A program made the translations under genes and the position numbers. This document shows, in pieces, positions 7,667-18,535 of a stretch of DNA of 64,000 nucleotides. Each line of letters opens with the position of its first letter. Positions within the stretch are counted from its first letter, which is position 1. Origin of the DNA: Nostoc sp. CHAB 5834 (GTDB lineage Bacteria > Cyanobacteriota > Cyanobacteriia > Cyanobacteriales > Nostocaceae); contig JAIVFU010000033.1 of assembly GCA_020829485.1 (NCBI GenBank), positions 1 to 64,000 on the forward strand, given 5' to 3'. The notes under the pieces were generated by a model that was not told the DNA's origin, ran no database searches, and was given only the letters and a program-made list of their open reading frames with translations.

Positions 7667-8650
7667 ATGATTCAATTCCGTATTCAGCCAGACAGCGAAA
7701 TTCCCGCATCAACCCAGCTGTTTAATCAAATCCGGTTTGCGATCGCTTCTCGGCAATATCCCCCTGCTTACAAATTGCCAAGCACAAGGGCATTAGCAAT
7801 GCAAACTGGATTACACCGTAATACCATTAGCAAAGTTTACCGTCAACTAGAAGAAGACGGATTTGTTGAAAGTATGGCTGGTTCAGGAATTTATGTTCGT
7901 CCCCAAGGTCATGAGGGCGGTAGTAGACTGCAATCACCAATACTCAAACAAAATCCTGATGCATATCAAGTTGTGCAGAAAGCACTTGATGATTTGCTCA
8001 CTCAAGGATGTTCACTCAATCAAGCCAGAGAGCTATTTTTAGCAGAAATTGACTGGCGCTTGCGTTGTAGTGCGCGGGTACTGGTTGCAGTTCCATCTTA
8101 TGATATGGGTGCTGGTGAATTGATGGTCTATGAATTGGAGCGATCGCTAAAAATACCAGTCCAATTGGTAGCAATGGAAGAATTAACAGCTGTGTTAGAT
8201 AAAACTACCTCTGCAACAGTAGTCACCAGTCGGTATTTTATCAGTAATGTGGAAGCGATCGCCGCTCCAAAAGCTGCACGGGTAATTCCTTTGGATATCT
8301 ACGATTACAGCAAAGAACTCAGCCTCTTGAAAACCCTACCAAAAGAAAACTGTGTAGGTATAGTTAGCCTCAGTTCCGGGATTGCCCGAGCAGCAGAAGT
8401 CATCCTCCACGGTTTGCGGGGAGATGAACTATTAGTGATGACTTCGCAACCAAAAGATGCTTATAAACTTCAAGCTATGGTTAAACGGGCTGAGGTAATC
8501 ATAAGTGATCAAGCCAGTTTTGCGGCAGTCCAAGCAGCCGTGCAAGCATGTGATGAAGATATTATTCGTCCACCAAAGCTGATTAAGGTTGAAAATTATA
8601 TCGGCACTAACTCGATTAACTTGCTAAAACGAGAACTGGGTTTGAGTTAA
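7667..8650 (+). CDS. GntR-family transcriptional regulator
   Basis: 327 residues from ATG 7667, chosen because AGGAGGT at 7654-7660 is an ideal ribosome site; the open frame begins 34 codons earlier inside a heptamer array and that extension is not credible. Residues about 10-78 form a GntR winged helix (LPSTRALAMQTGLHRNTISK, then VYRQLEEDGFVESMAGSG). The remaining 250 residues are not the aminotransferase domain of MocR proteins (too short, no PLP-lysine motif) and resemble no effector domain I can name. Faces a dienelactone hydrolase gene across a divergent spacer and may regulate it. Confidence 0.85.
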   Translation: MIQFRIQPDSEIPASTQLFNQIRFAIASRQYPPAYKLPSTRALAMQTGLHRNTISKVYRQLEEDGFVESMAGSGIYVRPQGHEGGSRLQSPILKQNPDAYQVVQKALDDLLTQGCSLNQARELFLAEIDWRLRCSARVLVAVPSYDMGAGELMVYELERSLKIPVQLVAMEELTAVLDKTTSATVVTSRYFISNVEAIAAPKAARVIPLDIYDYSKELSLLKTLPKENCVGIVSLSSGIARAAEVILHGLRGDELLVMTSQPKDAYKLQAMVKRAEVIISDQASFAAVQAAVQACDEDIIRPPKLIKVENYIGTNSINLLKRELGLS

Positions 8651-8660
8651 CCTAAAAATG

Positions 8661-8716
8661 GTAAATAAGTTTGTAGTAAGGACTTTAGTCCTTGTTTTTA
8701 GCACAAAGCGTGCTTA
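8661..8716. repeat. Dispersed repeat, copy 1
   Basis: GTAAATAAGTTTGTAGTAAG followed by a GGACTTTAGTCC palindrome and GCAC..GTGC arms. Related copies at 20671-20776 and 21908-21972. Confidence 0.75.
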
Positions 8717-8774
8717 AAACGTAACAGGCAAAGTTGCTGTCAATTATCCAATAAAGGAACTACTAAGAGGCGAT

Positions 8775-9362
8775 ATGAGTATCCCACTTCTAGACCATCC
8801 CATACAAGAAAAACTAGTGACCGTTGCAGATGTTTCTTGGGAGGAATTTAAAGGTATTGAGGCACAGCTAAAAGACAACCACAATGTTCGACTCTCCTAT
8901 TTGTCAGGGATATTAGAAATTATGTCGCCCATTGGAGATAAACATGAGTACGTAAAAAGAACTCTCGGCTACTTGCTAGAAGCTTACATGAGAGAGTTAG
9001 GAATCCGGTTCTACGGTCGTGGTGGTTTTACATTGGAAGAACCTGGGTATGCTTCTGGCACACCAGATGAATCTTACTGCATTGACAGCAATAAAGAAAC
9101 GCCTGATATTGTTATTGAAATCATTGTTACTAGTGGCACTATTAACAGAAAAGAGTTATGCAAACCCAAGAAAGTGCCTGAAGTTTGGTTCTGGAAATCT
9201 GACCAGATAAAGATATTCCGTTTAAATGCGACTGGCGAGTATGAAGAAGTAAACCGTAGTGGTTTCTTCCCGAATTTAGACCCAGCTTTGTTGCTGCAAT
9301 ATATCGGACATCCTGACCAGTACGATGCTATTGCCGAATTTGTGCAGGCTATCCGAAAATAA
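8775..9362 (+). CDS. Uma2-family (DUF820) putative endonuclease
   Basis: 195 residues of the Uma2 family, a PD-(D/E)XK-fold group hugely expanded in cyanobacteria. Visible hallmarks are the SYLSGILEIMSP start, the EHVxR-like KHEYVKRTLG helix, and the nuclease core SYCIDS..TPDIVIEIIVTSG followed by LCKPKKVPEVWFW. The core has PD-I-V-I-E-I with a following lysine region. Biological role of the family is unsettled. Single gene; AGAGGCGAT upstream gives a moderate ribosome site. A second, more divergent member lies at 57273. Confidence 0.88.
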   Translation: MSIPLLDHPIQEKLVTVADVSWEEFKGIEAQLKDNHNVRLSYLSGILEIMSPIGDKHEYVKRTLGYLLEAYMRELGIRFYGRGGFTLEEPGYASGTPDESYCIDSNKETPDIVIEIIVTSGTINRKELCKPKKVPEVWFWKSDQIKIFRLNATGEYEEVNRSGFFPNLDPALLLQYIGHPDQYDAIAEFVQAIRK

Positions 9363-9703
9363 CATTTTGGAACTAACCTTGATGGTTGGATTTAGCTACA
9401 TGGATATTAAGTTGTCATTAATAAAGGATTAAAGTGTGAAATCAGCCCAGTTAGGGTTACTCTACTGAAGCCTAGAATCCCCTCCATAAATGGGTTTCTT
9501 CAGAACAATCACACCACTTATCTTGACACGACACCTAATTGTATAAATTTTTTTAAAGCTCATTGATTAAATGGCAACTAACAGTATATTGTGAATTTTA
9601 TCAAGGTTTTCTAATACCGTATAAGCACCAAAATAGTTAAATGCAGTGACCTACAGAATACCTTGATCAGCAATTCAGATTCTTGTTTTAAAAGGTTTTA
9701 ACC
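9363..9703. other. Spacer, nothing recognised
   Basis: AT-rich, no repeat or small gene that I can support. Probably contains the promoter of the secreted protein gene at 9704. Confidence 0.4.
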
Positions 9704-10063
9704 ATGCTCAAGATTAAAAGAACAACTGGTTTATGGATTACTAGTTTTGTAATAGTTCTAACGCTCTTTTTTGGCTTTTTTTCAACGCAATTCGTTGCTC
9801 AAGCTCAATTCTCCGCACCTAAAATAGAAACACCGGATTGTGTTGCAGATGGACTGACTCAGGGTGTTATCGGCTACAGGTTAGTTGGTAATACATTTTA
9901 CTATGTTCGACGATTAGCAACTGTACTTGATGCTTCTATAAATGACTTTGGTGTGAATGGAGGTGGAGATGCATTAGAATTCTTTTGTCTCACCGAAAAT
10001 CCTCAAACAAGCTTAGGTAAGAGTGCCGTTTGTTTATCTGGAGAGAATTGTCCCTGGAGATAA
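9704..10063 (+). CDS. Secreted protein of unknown function
   Basis: 119 residues. A classical signal peptide: basic start (MLKIKRTTG), hydrophobic core, then an AQA cleavage site at about residue 35. The mature part of about 84 residues is small with four cysteines (in PDCV, FFCL, AVCL and ENCPW), so two disulfides are possible in the periplasm or outside. I recognise no family. Stands alone between two long spacers; expression is presumably from its own promoter. Confidence 0.65.
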   Translation: MLKIKRTTGLWITSFVIVLTLFFGFFSTQFVAQAQFSAPKIETPDCVADGLTQGVIGYRLVGNTFYYVRRLATVLDASINDFGVNGGGDALEFFCLTENPQTSLGKSAVCLSGENCPWR

Positions 10064-10466
10064 ATACTGTAACTAGCATTTCACCTCGACCTTTTCAAAC
10101 CTGCAATGACATTTTTCGATGTGACTAAAGAACAATTCTTTGCGCCTTTGCATGAAGGTAAGAGATGATTTATAAAGTAAAGCTTAAATTGTAGGGTGCG
10201 TTAAAGCAGCGCGTAATGCACCGTATTTAGTGGTGCGTTACGGCTAATTCATACTCTCTCAAACGCCCAAATCCTTACATAGCCGTAACAATAAATAAAA
10301 TCTAATCCTACCCTGTGTTCCTTGCTGTGACTGGATTTTAAATTTTTGAAACTTTCCTATAAAACTGCGATTTTAATGCCGTACCATAAAACCAACGCAA
10401 GAGCCATATTTACTTTATAAATGACCTCTAATTCCTACTTTCAAGCAGCAATGACCGAAAAATAAG
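10064..10466. other. Spacer with one dispersed repeat
   Basis: Contains a repeat-like segment near 10193-10250 (GTAGGGTGCGTTA ... GGTGCGTTACGG), of the kind found scattered in Nostoc-like genomes. No gene seen. Confidence 0.45.
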
Positions 10467-11387
10467 TTAACTCCCTTGCGGCTCTAGGGTTTTAATTTGC
10501 AGAAACTCTTGTACCCGTTGCAAGTAAGTTGGCGCATCTTCCAGCATTGGGAAATGCGCTGTGTTAGGAATCATCACAAATTCCACTTTGTCACTCAATG
10601 CAGCTGCTTGACGCCCCATCTCGGCTGGAATAATCTTGTCATACTCCCCCGCCACCAGTAGAGTCGCCACTGTCAGCTTGGCAAACTCTTGCGGCATCAC
10701 TTCAGATTGAGCCTTACTGACTGAAGTAAAAATTGTCCCCAAAGCCGCATCGTAATCTGCTTCGAGAAAATCTTCCAAAAAAGCTTGCCGCTCAGAATGT
10801 GGTATGGAACTATGCAAAAATCTAGCCATAAACATCCGGTCAACAAATGGAATTTTGCTTAACCACTTGGGACGGAACTTTACTACATAGCCACCAAATT
10901 TATGAAAAGCACTAAATGATTTTTCGTCGTACTCAAAAACGCCGCTACAGGTTAAAATTCCTCGTTCCACTTGTTGGGGGTAGCGGTTAAAAAATAGAGT
11001 AGCAACAGACGCGCCCATCGAGTGAGCATTGATATAAACACGCTGAAGATGCAACCCCTCTAACAAAGCTGCCAAATCATCAGCGTATTCCTCTAATTCA
11101 TAGGTTAACTCTTTGATTGCCTCTGATTTTTCTTGGGGGGATTCAGATTCGGCAACAGCTTCACTTGCTTCGGCTATGGTTGGCTTCCCACCAGAACGGC
11201 CAAACCCCCGCATATCGTAGAGTAAACAATCAAATTGCTCTGATAAAGCATTCGCAGTACTTTGCCAATACCTAGCCGAACCAGCCCAACCGTGCATGAA
11301 AACCATCACTGGTTTTACCAAAGAGCCAGATGGTTTTTTCACCCATTCGTAGTAATGCTCAACGCCACGAACATTAATATAAGGCAT
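10467..11387 (-). CDS. Alpha/beta hydrolase
   Basis: 306 residues. Oxyanion HG at 32-33 (MHGWAG), nucleophile Ser123 in AHSMGA, Asp250 in AGEYDKIIP and His278 in NTAHFPML make a complete triad. A charged insert (about residues 70-95, rich in E, A and S) between strand 4 and the nucleophile elbow is unusual for such a small hydrolase. Probably a cytoplasmic esterase or lipase-like enzyme; substrate unknown. Lies 3' of clpX on the same strand, separated by a heptamer array. Confidence 0.88.
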   Translation of the reverse strand: MPYINVRGVEHYYEWVKKPSGSLVKPVMVFMHGWAGSARYWQSTANALSEQFDCLLYDMRGFGRSGGKPTIAEASEAVAESESPQEKSEAIKELTYELEEYADDLAALLEGLHLQRVYINAHSMGASVATLFFNRYPQQVERGILTCSGVFEYDEKSFSAFHKFGGYVVKFRPKWLSKIPFVDRMFMARFLHSSIPHSERQAFLEDFLEADYDAALGTIFTSVSKAQSEVMPQEFAKLTVATLLVAGEYDKIIPAEMGRQAAALSDKVEFVMIPNTAHFPMLEDAPTYLQRVQEFLQIKTLEPQGS

Positions 11388-11498
11388 TTATCATTTGTCC
11401 TTTGTCCTTTGTCAGTTGTCATTTGTCCTTGATATATGGTTATTAGTCCTTAGTTTTTGACTAATCGCTAATGACTAATGACCAATGACTAATGACTA
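11388..11498. repeat. Heptamer tandem array
   Basis: TTGTCCT/TTGTCAT units, then TAATGAC units, between the hydrolase start and the clpX stop codon. Confidence 0.85.
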
Positions 11499-12839
11499 TT
11501 AGGCTGATTCTGGCTTCGGTAGTGAAGATGGATGTATTATCAGTTCGGCAGTCGATCGCTTCTCAACCATCTCCCGTGTTACTGTACAACGTGTCACATC
11601 CTTACGAGATGGTAACTCATACATAACATCCAGCATAAGTTCTTCGACAATGCCCCGCAGCGCTCTTGCACCAGTTTTACGGCGGTAGGCTTCTTGAGCG
11701 ATCGCTCGTAAAGCATCTGGTTTAAAATCTAACTGGACATTATCCATCTTCAGCAGTTTTTGGTACTGCTTCACTAAGGCGCTGCGTGGTTGGGTGAGAA
11801 TCGCCATCAACGCTTCTTCATCTAGCGGATCTACTACTGCTACCATTGGCACGCGCCCAATAAATTCGGGAATCATCCCAAATTTTACTAGATCATCCGG
11901 TGCTAGATGTCGAAGAGTATCGGCTGCCCGTTTTTCCTTCGTTTGCCCTTCTCCAGGTTGCACAAAGCCTATTGCTTTTTTGCCAACTCTCTGATCCACA
12001 ACCTTTTCTAAGCCCACGAAAGCACCACCACAGACGAACAAGATATTACTTGTATCAATCTGGATGCAGTCTTGATAGGGATGCTTACGCCCTCCTTGGG
12101 GTGGTACATTGGCGATCGTTCCCTCTAACATTTTCAGCAAGGCTTGCTGCACGCCTTCGCCAGAAACATCGCGGGTAATTGACGGGTTCTCACTCTTGCG
12201 AGCAATTTTGTCAATTTCATCAATGTAGATAATTCCTCGCTGCGCTTCTTCTATATCTAAATCTGCCACCTGCAAGAGTCGCAGCAAGATATTTTCCACA
12301 TCTTCTCCCACATACCCTGCTTCTGTCAGCGTCGTAGCATCAGCAACGGCAAAGGGTACATCCAGGATTTTCGCTAGAGTTTGCGCTAAGAGAGTTTTAC
12401 CACAACCAGTCGGGCCAATTAACAAAATGTTGGACTTTTGCAGTTCTACAGCATCATCCGCCCCACCTTTGCCACTGGCTTTAGACTGAATCACTGCCAA
12501 CCGCTTGTAGTGATTGTAAACAGCTACTGACAGGACTTTCTTGGCTTCGTCTTGACCAATAACGTGTTCATCTAAATAATTTTTAATCTCTCTTGGCTTG
12601 GGTATTTGATTAAACGAAATACTAGAAGATTGAGTACGCCGTTTTTGAGGTGGTTCTGCTCTTGGTGCCGGTTGTGCTGGCGCACCATTGGTATCGAGTA
12701 ACTCTTCGTCTAGTATTTCATTACACAAGTCAACGCATTCATCGCAGATGTAGACTCCCGGCCCCGCGATTAATTTACGCACCTGCTCTTGAGACTTGCC
12801 GCAAAATGAACATTTTAAATGGGAGTCGTACTTAGACAT
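11499..12839 (-). CDS. clpX: ATP-dependent Clp protease ATP-binding subunit ClpX
   Basis: 446 residues. Zinc-binding domain with Cys10, Cys13, Cys32 and Cys35, an insert rich in P, A and Q, then an AAA+ module with Walker A GPTGCGKT (142-149), Walker [11 protein letters not shown], and the C-terminal sensor region [12 protein letters not shown]. It unfolds substrates and feeds them to ClpP. Starts 9 bp after the clpP stop on the same strand, so the two are surely co-transcribed. Full length and unremarkable. Confidence 0.97.
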   Translation of the reverse strand: MSKYDSHLKCSFCGKSQEQVRKLIAGPGVYICDECVDLCNEILDEELLDTNGAPAQPAPRAEPPQKRRTQSSSISFNQIPKPREIKNYLDEHVIGQDEAKKVLSVAVYNHYKRLAVIQSKASGKGGADDAVELQKSNILLIGPTGCGKTLLAQTLAKILDVPFAVADATTLTEAGYVGEDVENILLRLLQVADLDIEEAQRGIIYIDEIDKIARKSENPSITRDVSGEGVQQALLKMLEGTIANVPPQGGRKHPYQDCIQIDTSNILFVCGGAFVGLEKVVDQRVGKKAIGFVQPGEGQTKEKRAADTLRHLAPDDLVKFGMIPEFIGRVPMVAVVDPLDEEALMAILTQPRSALVKQYQKLLKMDNVQLDFKPDALRAIAQEAYRRKTGARALRGIVEELMLDVMYELPSRKDVTRCTVTREMVEKRSTAELIIHPSSLPKPESA

Positions 12840-12848
12840 ACCAGCCTC

Positions 12849-13547
12849 TTATTTCAGAATGGTGACGTTTTCCCCTGCTGTGGGAAGATTTTGCCTGGAA
12901 ATGACCTGATCAATCAAACCGTAATTCTTGGCTTCTTCTGCCGACATGAAAAAGTCGCGCTCAGTATCTGCTTCAATTCTTTCTATGGGTTGACCAGTAT
13001 GATGAGCCATTAACTGATTCAACTTAGCCTTAATGTAAAGAATTTCTCTGGCTTGAATTTCAATGTCGATGGCTTGACCTTGAGCGCCACCAAGTGGTTG
13101 GTGAATCATAATCCGGGAGTCGGGCAGAGACATTCGCTTACCGGCAGCCCCTGCTGTTAACAAAAATGCCCCCATGCTCGCGGCTAATCCAAAACAGATG
13201 GTAACAACATCAGGGCGAATTTGTTGTATTGTATCATAGATTGCCATGCCTGCGTAGACCGAGCCGCCAGGAGAATTAATATACAGTTGGATGTCTTTTT
13301 CTGAGTCTTCGGCGTCTAGGAATAACAACTGAGCCACAATTGAGTTGGCTACACTATCGTCTATTGGCGTTCCCAAAAAGATAATCCGCTCTCGCAGCAG
13401 GCGGGAGTAGATGTCGAAAGCCCTTTCTCCCATGCCAGACTGTTCCACCACCATCGGCACGATGTTGCTAGGGCTGTTCAACTGGGAGTTAATGTTGATT
13501 CGACTTTGGTTGCTGATGGGGTTATTTCCCGACTGCGATACAAGCAT
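12849..13547 (-). CDS. clpP: ATP-dependent Clp protease proteolytic subunit ClpP
   Basis: 232 residues. Catalytic Ser125 in GLAASMGA and His149 in IMIHQPLGG are present; the aspartate lies in the helix region ADTERDF. The N-terminus carries about 30 residues (rich in N, S and Q) before the conserved [16 protein letters not shown], which would be removed or disordered. Cyanobacteria have several ClpP paralogues plus ClpR; the complete catalytic residues make this a ClpP. Operon with clpX; tig is upstream on the same strand after 348 bp. Confidence 0.96.
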   Translation of the reverse strand: MLVSQSGNNPISNQSRININSQLNSPSNIVPMVVEQSGMGERAFDIYSRLLRERIIFLGTPIDDSVANSIVAQLLFLDAEDSEKDIQLYINSPGGSVYAGMAIYDTIQQIRPDVVTICFGLAASMGAFLLTAGAAGKRMSLPDSRIMIHQPLGGAQGQAIDIEIQAREILYIKAKLNQLMAHHTGQPIERIEADTERDFFMSAEEAKNYGLIDQVISRQNLPTAGENVTILK

Positions 13548-13895
13548 ACAAGCTTTCTTTGACGATAATTTAGGACAAATGTTTCAGCAGCAGATGCTGC
13601 CTTTTCGACGAATGGGATTTTTATAGGTACGTGTTAACCATTATGCCTCATATAATTTCCTCTCGTGTAACACAGTATCAAGCTCAGGCAATAACATGTG
13701 TCACAATTTGCTGAAAATTCATTAATTCTTTAATTATTCTGTCTTCATCCCTGAGTTTTCAGGAGTCAAGAGTCATGGGGCATTGGGCATTAGTTATTTT
13801 TCGTCCTGCTCCCTGCTCCCTCATCTCCTTTACCTTACCCATTTCACCAGTACTTTAACTCAGAACTGGTGAATTGATGGCTGTGAAATTTTTAA
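13548..13895. other. Spacer between tig and clpP
   Basis: No gene. Contains degenerate heptamer-type repeats (GGGCATT, CTCCCTG units, about 13776-13830). Length suggests clpP-clpX may have its own promoter in addition to tig read-through. Confidence 0.45.
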
Positions 13896-15335
13896 TTATC
13901 CTTCTGTGACTTCTGTTGAAGCTTCGATGGTTTCTTCCTCTGTCTGAGGTGCATCAGCATCAGCATCTGATTCTGTGGCTTCTATTTCCTCTATGGGATT
14001 CAACGAGCCTTCGGGTACAAGTTCAACTGAGGAGTGTTCTAAGAGCCAATCGATGGTTTTTTCGGTTAATAGTTCGTTTTCCACGATTGAGCGCAGTTTA
14101 TCTTCATCAACGTCTTGTTCCTCCGGGTACTGTTCCAAAAGTTCTGTGACTCTGGTTGCAATTTCTTCTGGTGTTACCTGGATAGATTCGCGTTTACCCA
14201 CTTCACGCAAGGACAAAGAGCGTTTGATGCGTTCAATTGCCTCAGTGCGCGATCGCTCCCGCAATTGAGGAATAATATCTGTAGTAAACAACTTCCTCAC
14301 ATCCAATCCCTGCTGAGACAGGCGCATTGCTGTTTGCGTTAGCATTGCATCCACTTCTTGCTCAATCATGGTTGCTGGTAAGTCAACTTCTACGTGGTTG
14401 AGCAGTTCCGTTAGCAAGGCTTCCTGTTTATTTGTTTTTGTTTTGTCGTCCGCCTCTTTTTGATATCGCTCTACCAAAGAAGCGCGTAACTCCTCTAAGG
14501 TTTCAAAATCGCTGATTTCTTGGGCGAAATCGTCATTTACTTCTGGTAATTCCTTTTCCTTTAGTTCTTTAAGTGTCACTGTGAAAGTTGCCGCTTTTCC
14601 AGCTAAATCTTCATTAGCATAAGGATCTGGGAACTGTGCCGCAATTTTTCTGGTTTCTTCCGGATTCATCCCCACTATTCCCGAAATAAAGCCTGGAATA
14701 AACTTATCTTCCTGCAACTCAACTTGAAAATCAGTTGCTTCGGCTCCGGGAATCGGTTCTAGTTCAGCTGTTTCGTCTTCACCCTCAACTCTGGCGAATG
14801 AACCTTTAAAATCGACTACGGCAATATCACCGATTTGGGCTGCACGTCCTTCCACAGGAATCAATGTCGCCAATTCTTGACGTTCTTTGTCAAGGGTAGC
14901 GTCCACTCGTTCTGACTCGTACTTGACTTCTTCAGCTTGGAAAAGCAAATCAGTGTACTGAACTAGATTCACTTGTGGTTCTACATCGACAGCAGCCGAA
15001 ATCGTCAGAGGTTTTCCAGGTTCATAATTCTTAATTAAATCCTCAAAAGAGGAGCGTAATTGCGGCTGACCTATTGCCGGAATAGCTTCTTGTTTAACCG
15101 CTTGCTCAATACCGTCTTGAATTAGTTCTTCCAGTGCTGCTGCCTTGATACGAGTTGTACCCAGCCGTTGTAGCAATATCGGTCGAGGTACTTTGCCTTT
15201 ACGAAACCCAGGAATATTGGCAGTACTCGCTAAGTTTTTAATGACCTGTTCGTAAGTTTGCTTGGTAATTTCCGGCGTAATCTCTATTTCCAGGCCAATT
15301 TGGCTGGCGGGAAGTTTTTCCTGGGTAACTTTCAT
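13896..15335 (-). CDS. tig: Trigger factor
   Basis: 479 residues. N-terminal ribosome-binding domain with the signature GFRKGKVP (about 43-50), a central FKBP-type prolyl isomerase domain (about 165-255, with GDIAVVDFKG and FIPGFISGIVGM), and a helical C-terminal chaperone domain. The acidic tail (ESDADADAPQTEEETIEAS) is typical of cyanobacterial versions. Binds nascent chains at the ribosome exit. The order tig-clpP-clpX is widely conserved in bacteria. Confidence 0.97.
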   Translation of the reverse strand: MKVTQEKLPASQIGLEIEITPEITKQTYEQVIKNLASTANIPGFRKGKVPRPILLQRLGTTRIKAAALEELIQDGIEQAVKQEAIPAIGQPQLRSSFEDLIKNYEPGKPLTISAAVDVEPQVNLVQYTDLLFQAEEVKYESERVDATLDKERQELATLIPVEGRAAQIGDIAVVDFKGSFARVEGEDETAELEPIPGAEATDFQVELQEDKFIPGFISGIVGMNPEETRKIAAQFPDPYANEDLAGKAATFTVTLKELKEKELPEVNDDFAQEISDFETLEELRASLVERYQKEADDKTKTNKQEALLTELLNHVEVDLPATMIEQEVDAMLTQTAMRLSQQGLDVRKLFTTDIIPQLRERSRTEAIERIKRSLSLREVGKRESIQVTPEEIATRVTELLEQYPEEQDVDEDKLRSIVENELLTEKTIDWLLEHSSVELVPEGSLNPIEEIEATESDADADAPQTEEETIEASTEVTEG

Positions 15336-16194
15336 GCTTCGTCTCTAGTTTTCTGGTATTTTATACTCTAAGTACACACAAGATGCAATAATTGTTTGCG
15401 TTTATGGCTTGATGTGTCTTAAGGGAAGGGGATGCCAAAAGGCTTTATGACATCCAACGATGGATGTTTGTCCTGGGGCAAAGATCCAGTTTACTGCCAA
15501 TCACCAAGGACTTGACATTTTACCTTCATAACAATTTAGTTAATGGGGGAATTGGGCATGGGGAATAGGGCATTGGTTATTCTTTCTCCCCCTGCTCCCT
15601 CTACTCCCTCAGAACCACTCCCCACTCCCTCTGAAACTTAGGAATTAATTATTCAGTAGGCTAACGCCGTGATATCCTGGTTCTCAGCGACTGGTTAGTA
15701 CTCCCAATTTAAAGTTATAGTATTGAGTCTAGCTATTATTAAGTTGTGATACAAGAGCGCATCTATTACCTAACCGTATGGCTGATTTTTATGCTGTGCT
15801 GGTTTTATCCAATTCGATTATAGTATATTCATCATCTTGGTAAGCAACTTTGAAGCTAAGAGGTTCGTTGCCTTATAAGTGGGATGCCTGTGAAACGCCT
15901 AAGTGCAGATATCTCCATTTTTCTGCTAAATGGCTGTTTGTTGTATAATAATATATAGTTTAAATAAATGGAAAAATTGGATAGCCATTGTTATAGAGTG
16001 CAACATAACTTAAATTATTAAATAACCAAGAAAATAAATGTATAAATATTTAGAGATTGACAGAAATAGACTAAATTAGAGATAAATATAAACATAATTG
16101 AAAATGTATTTCGAGGCTACGATCGCCATTTAAATATAAGTAAATCTTCAACTGTTCCAAATTGCAAAAAAACCTCTTAAAGGAGGAAGTGAGT
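15336..16194. other. Long divergent spacer between tig and asd
   Basis: About 860 bp, AT-rich toward asd. A heptamer-like array (GGGGAAT, GGGCATT, CTCCCT units) lies at about 15542-15640. No open frame or RNA that I can name. Length would allow a small RNA gene, but I see no terminator that argues for one. Confidence 0.4.
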
Positions 16195-17241
16195 TTGTCT
16201 AAATCCTATCGTATAGCTATTTTGGGGGCGACTGGTGCCGTTGGCACAGAGTTGCTGGAATTATTAGAAACCCGTAATTTTCCAATTGCTGACTTGAAGC
16301 TATTGGCATCAGAACGGAGTGTCGGGCGATCGCTGCGGTTTAAAGGAGAAAATTTACCAATAGAGGCAGTGAGCGATCGCGCCTTTGAAAATGTCGATAT
16401 AGTCCTAGCTAGTGCGGGTGGTTCCACATCCAAAGCTTGGGCAGCAATTGCTGTCGAGAAAGGCGCAGTGGTAATTGACAACTCCAGTGCCTTTCGGATG
16501 AACCCGGAAGTTCCCTTAGTAGTGCCAGAGGTGAATCCAGAAGCCGCAGCTAATCACCAAGGCATTATTGCCAACCCCAACTGCACGACAATTTTAATGG
16601 CAGTGGCAGTCTGGCCATTGCATAAAATTAAACCAGTGCAACGCATCGTAGCCGCAACCTACCAATCTGCTAGTGGTGCTGGTGCTAGAGCAATGGCAGA
16701 AGTCAAAAGGCAAACAAGCGCTATACTACAAGGACAACTGCCAGTTGCGGAGGTATTGCCTTACCCACTGGCATTTAATTTATTCCCGCATAACTCACCA
16801 TTAAACGATTTGGGTTATTGTGAGGAAGAAATGAAAATGGTCAACGAAACCCGAAAAATATTTGGTACGCAGCAAATCAGAATCACTGCGACCTGTATAC
16901 GGGTTCCCGTACTGCGTGCCCACTCAGAAGCCATTAATTTAGAATTTGAGACTCCCTTTAGTGCAGAGGAAGCCAGAGAAATTTTAAATTCCTCCCCTGG
17001 AGTGAAGTTGGTAGAAGATTGGAAAACTAACTATTTTCCGATGCCAATTGAAGCAACTGGTAAAGACGAAGTTTTAGTGGGAAGAATTCGTCAGGATATT
17101 TCTCATCCCTGTGGGTTGGAATTATGGTTGTGTGGTGACCAAATCCGCAAAGGCGCAGCATTAAATGCAGTACAAATCGCCGAATTGCTGGTAGAAAAAA
17201 ATCTACTCAAACCATCAGCTAAAGCTTATGTTTCAAGCTAG
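16195..17241 (+). CDS. asd: Aspartate-semialdehyde dehydrogenase
   Basis: 348 residues. NADP-binding GATGAVG near residue 11 and catalytic Cys130 in IIANPNCTTI. It converts aspartyl phosphate to the semialdehyde for lysine, diaminopimelate, threonine and methionine. Start choice: AGGAGG at 16181-16186 is 8 bases from a TTG at 16195, a better spacing than the GTG at 16189 (2 bases); homologues begin at the same MSKSYRIAIL-like position. dapA, the next step toward lysine, follows 133 bp downstream. Confidence 0.95.
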   Translation: MSKSYRIAILGATGAVGTELLELLETRNFPIADLKLLASERSVGRSLRFKGENLPIEAVSDRAFENVDIVLASAGGSTSKAWAAIAVEKGAVVIDNSSAFRMNPEVPLVVPEVNPEAAANHQGIIANPNCTTILMAVAVWPLHKIKPVQRIVAATYQSASGAGARAMAEVKRQTSAILQGQLPVAEVLPYPLAFNLFPHNSPLNDLGYCEEEMKMVNETRKIFGTQQIRITATCIRVPVLRAHSEAINLEFETPFSAEEAREILNSSPGVKLVEDWKTNYFPMPIEATGKDEVLVGRIRQDISHPCGLELWLCGDQIRKGAALNAVQIAELLVEKNLLKPSAKAYVSS

Positions 17242-17374
17242 TCATTAGTAAAAACAAACAACTAATGAAAAAGGATAAATGTGCAAATTACTGTTGAAAG
17301 AAGTTTGCATATAGGTTATTACAATAGAAAACCACCAAGATATAAAAACATGGGTAATCAGGAGTGAAAACAGG

Positions 17375-18259
17375 GTGGGAGATTTTGGCAATGTTTTAAC
17401 CGCTATGATTACGCCGTTTAAAGCAGACGGTAGTGTAGATTATGATGTAGCGGCAGAACTGGCGGCACATCTAGCTAACAACGGTACAGATACATTGGTG
17501 GTGTGCGGCACAACCGGAGAATCCCCTACCCTAACTTGGGATGAGGAATACCATCTGTTTGTCGAGGTATTGCACTCCGTGGCAGGAAAAGCCAAAGTGA
17601 TTGCAGGTTGTGGTTCAAATTCTACTAAAGAAGCGATCGCAGCCACCCAAAAAGCGTCTAAAATAGGAGTACATGGTTCCTTACAAGTTGTTCCTTATTA
17701 CAACAAACCGCCACAAGCGGGATTGGAAGCACACTTTCAGGCTATAGCACAAGCCTGTCCCGACTTACCTTTGTTGTTATACAATGTCCCAGGTCGTACC
17801 GGACAAAACCTTCAGCCAGAAACAGTTGCCCGGTTAGCTGAGGTTAACAATATTGTTGGAATTAAAGAATCCACTGGTAGTATAGATCAGGCAAGCGAAA
17901 TTCGTCGCTTGACACCAAAAGAATTTGACATCTACTCTGGTGATGATTACATGACTTTGCCCTTGTTAGCGATCGGGGCAAAGGGCGTGGTAAGTGTGGC
18001 TTCTCATCTGGTAGGAAACCAACTACAGCAGATGATCCAAGCTTTTAGGGCGGGGAAAATTGAGGTAGCAAGCGACATTCATCTCCAACTCTTCCCGTTG
18101 TTTAAGGCTTTATTTCTCACTTCAAATCCCATTCCAGTGAAAAAAGCACTGAAACTTCAAGGTTGGGAGGTTGGTTCAACTCGTCCACCGCTATGTGAAG
18201 CTGATTTAGAAGTAAGTCAAAAGTTAGAAGCGGTTCTGAAAGAACTTAGTTTAATCTAG
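17375..18259 (+). CDS. dapA: 4-hydroxy-tetrahydrodipicolinate synthase
   Basis: 294 residues, GTG start with AGGAG at about 17360. Schiff-base Lys164 in GIKESTG, Tyr136 in YNVPGRTG and the GTTGE phosphate-like site (45-49) identify the class I aldolase DapA. It condenses pyruvate with the product of the upstream asd gene. Full length. Asd-DapA-RNase J order is seen in other cyanobacteria, suggesting a conserved locus. Confidence 0.96.
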   Translation: MGDFGNVLTAMITPFKADGSVDYDVAAELAAHLANNGTDTLVVCGTTGESPTLTWDEEYHLFVEVLHSVAGKAKVIAGCGSNSTKEAIAATQKASKIGVHGSLQVVPYYNKPPQAGLEAHFQAIAQACPDLPLLLYNVPGRTGQNLQPETVARLAEVNNIVGIKESTGSIDQASEIRRLTPKEFDIYSGDDYMTLPLLAIGAKGVVSVASHLVGNQLQQMIQAFRAGKIEVASDIHLQLFPLFKALFLTSNPIPVKKALKLQGWEVGSTRPPLCEADLEVSQKLEAVLKELSLI

Positions 18260-18535
18260 CCACCATGCGGTTAAGCACTGTTACGCTGCTTTCTAAAGAT
18301 ACATATAAACAATGCTCATAATTGTTCATAAGTTGCAATTTAAAAATCTGTGCTAGGACTGATAGACATACTATAAATTCTTCAGTGTACAGTCGATTTT
18401 ATTGAATAAAAAATTGAAATCTTCAATTAAAACTTGATTGCTTTGGGACTGAATTAAGAAACAAATGATGTTGTCTTAAATACAAGTTCGTTAACTATCA
18501 ACTAAATTAACCACAAGTAACAATCTAAGGAGAAA

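Noticed and set aside
15426..15516. 27-codon frame beginning MPKGFMTSNDG in the tig-asd spacer
   Set aside because: No ribosome site and no sign of conservation; too short to support.
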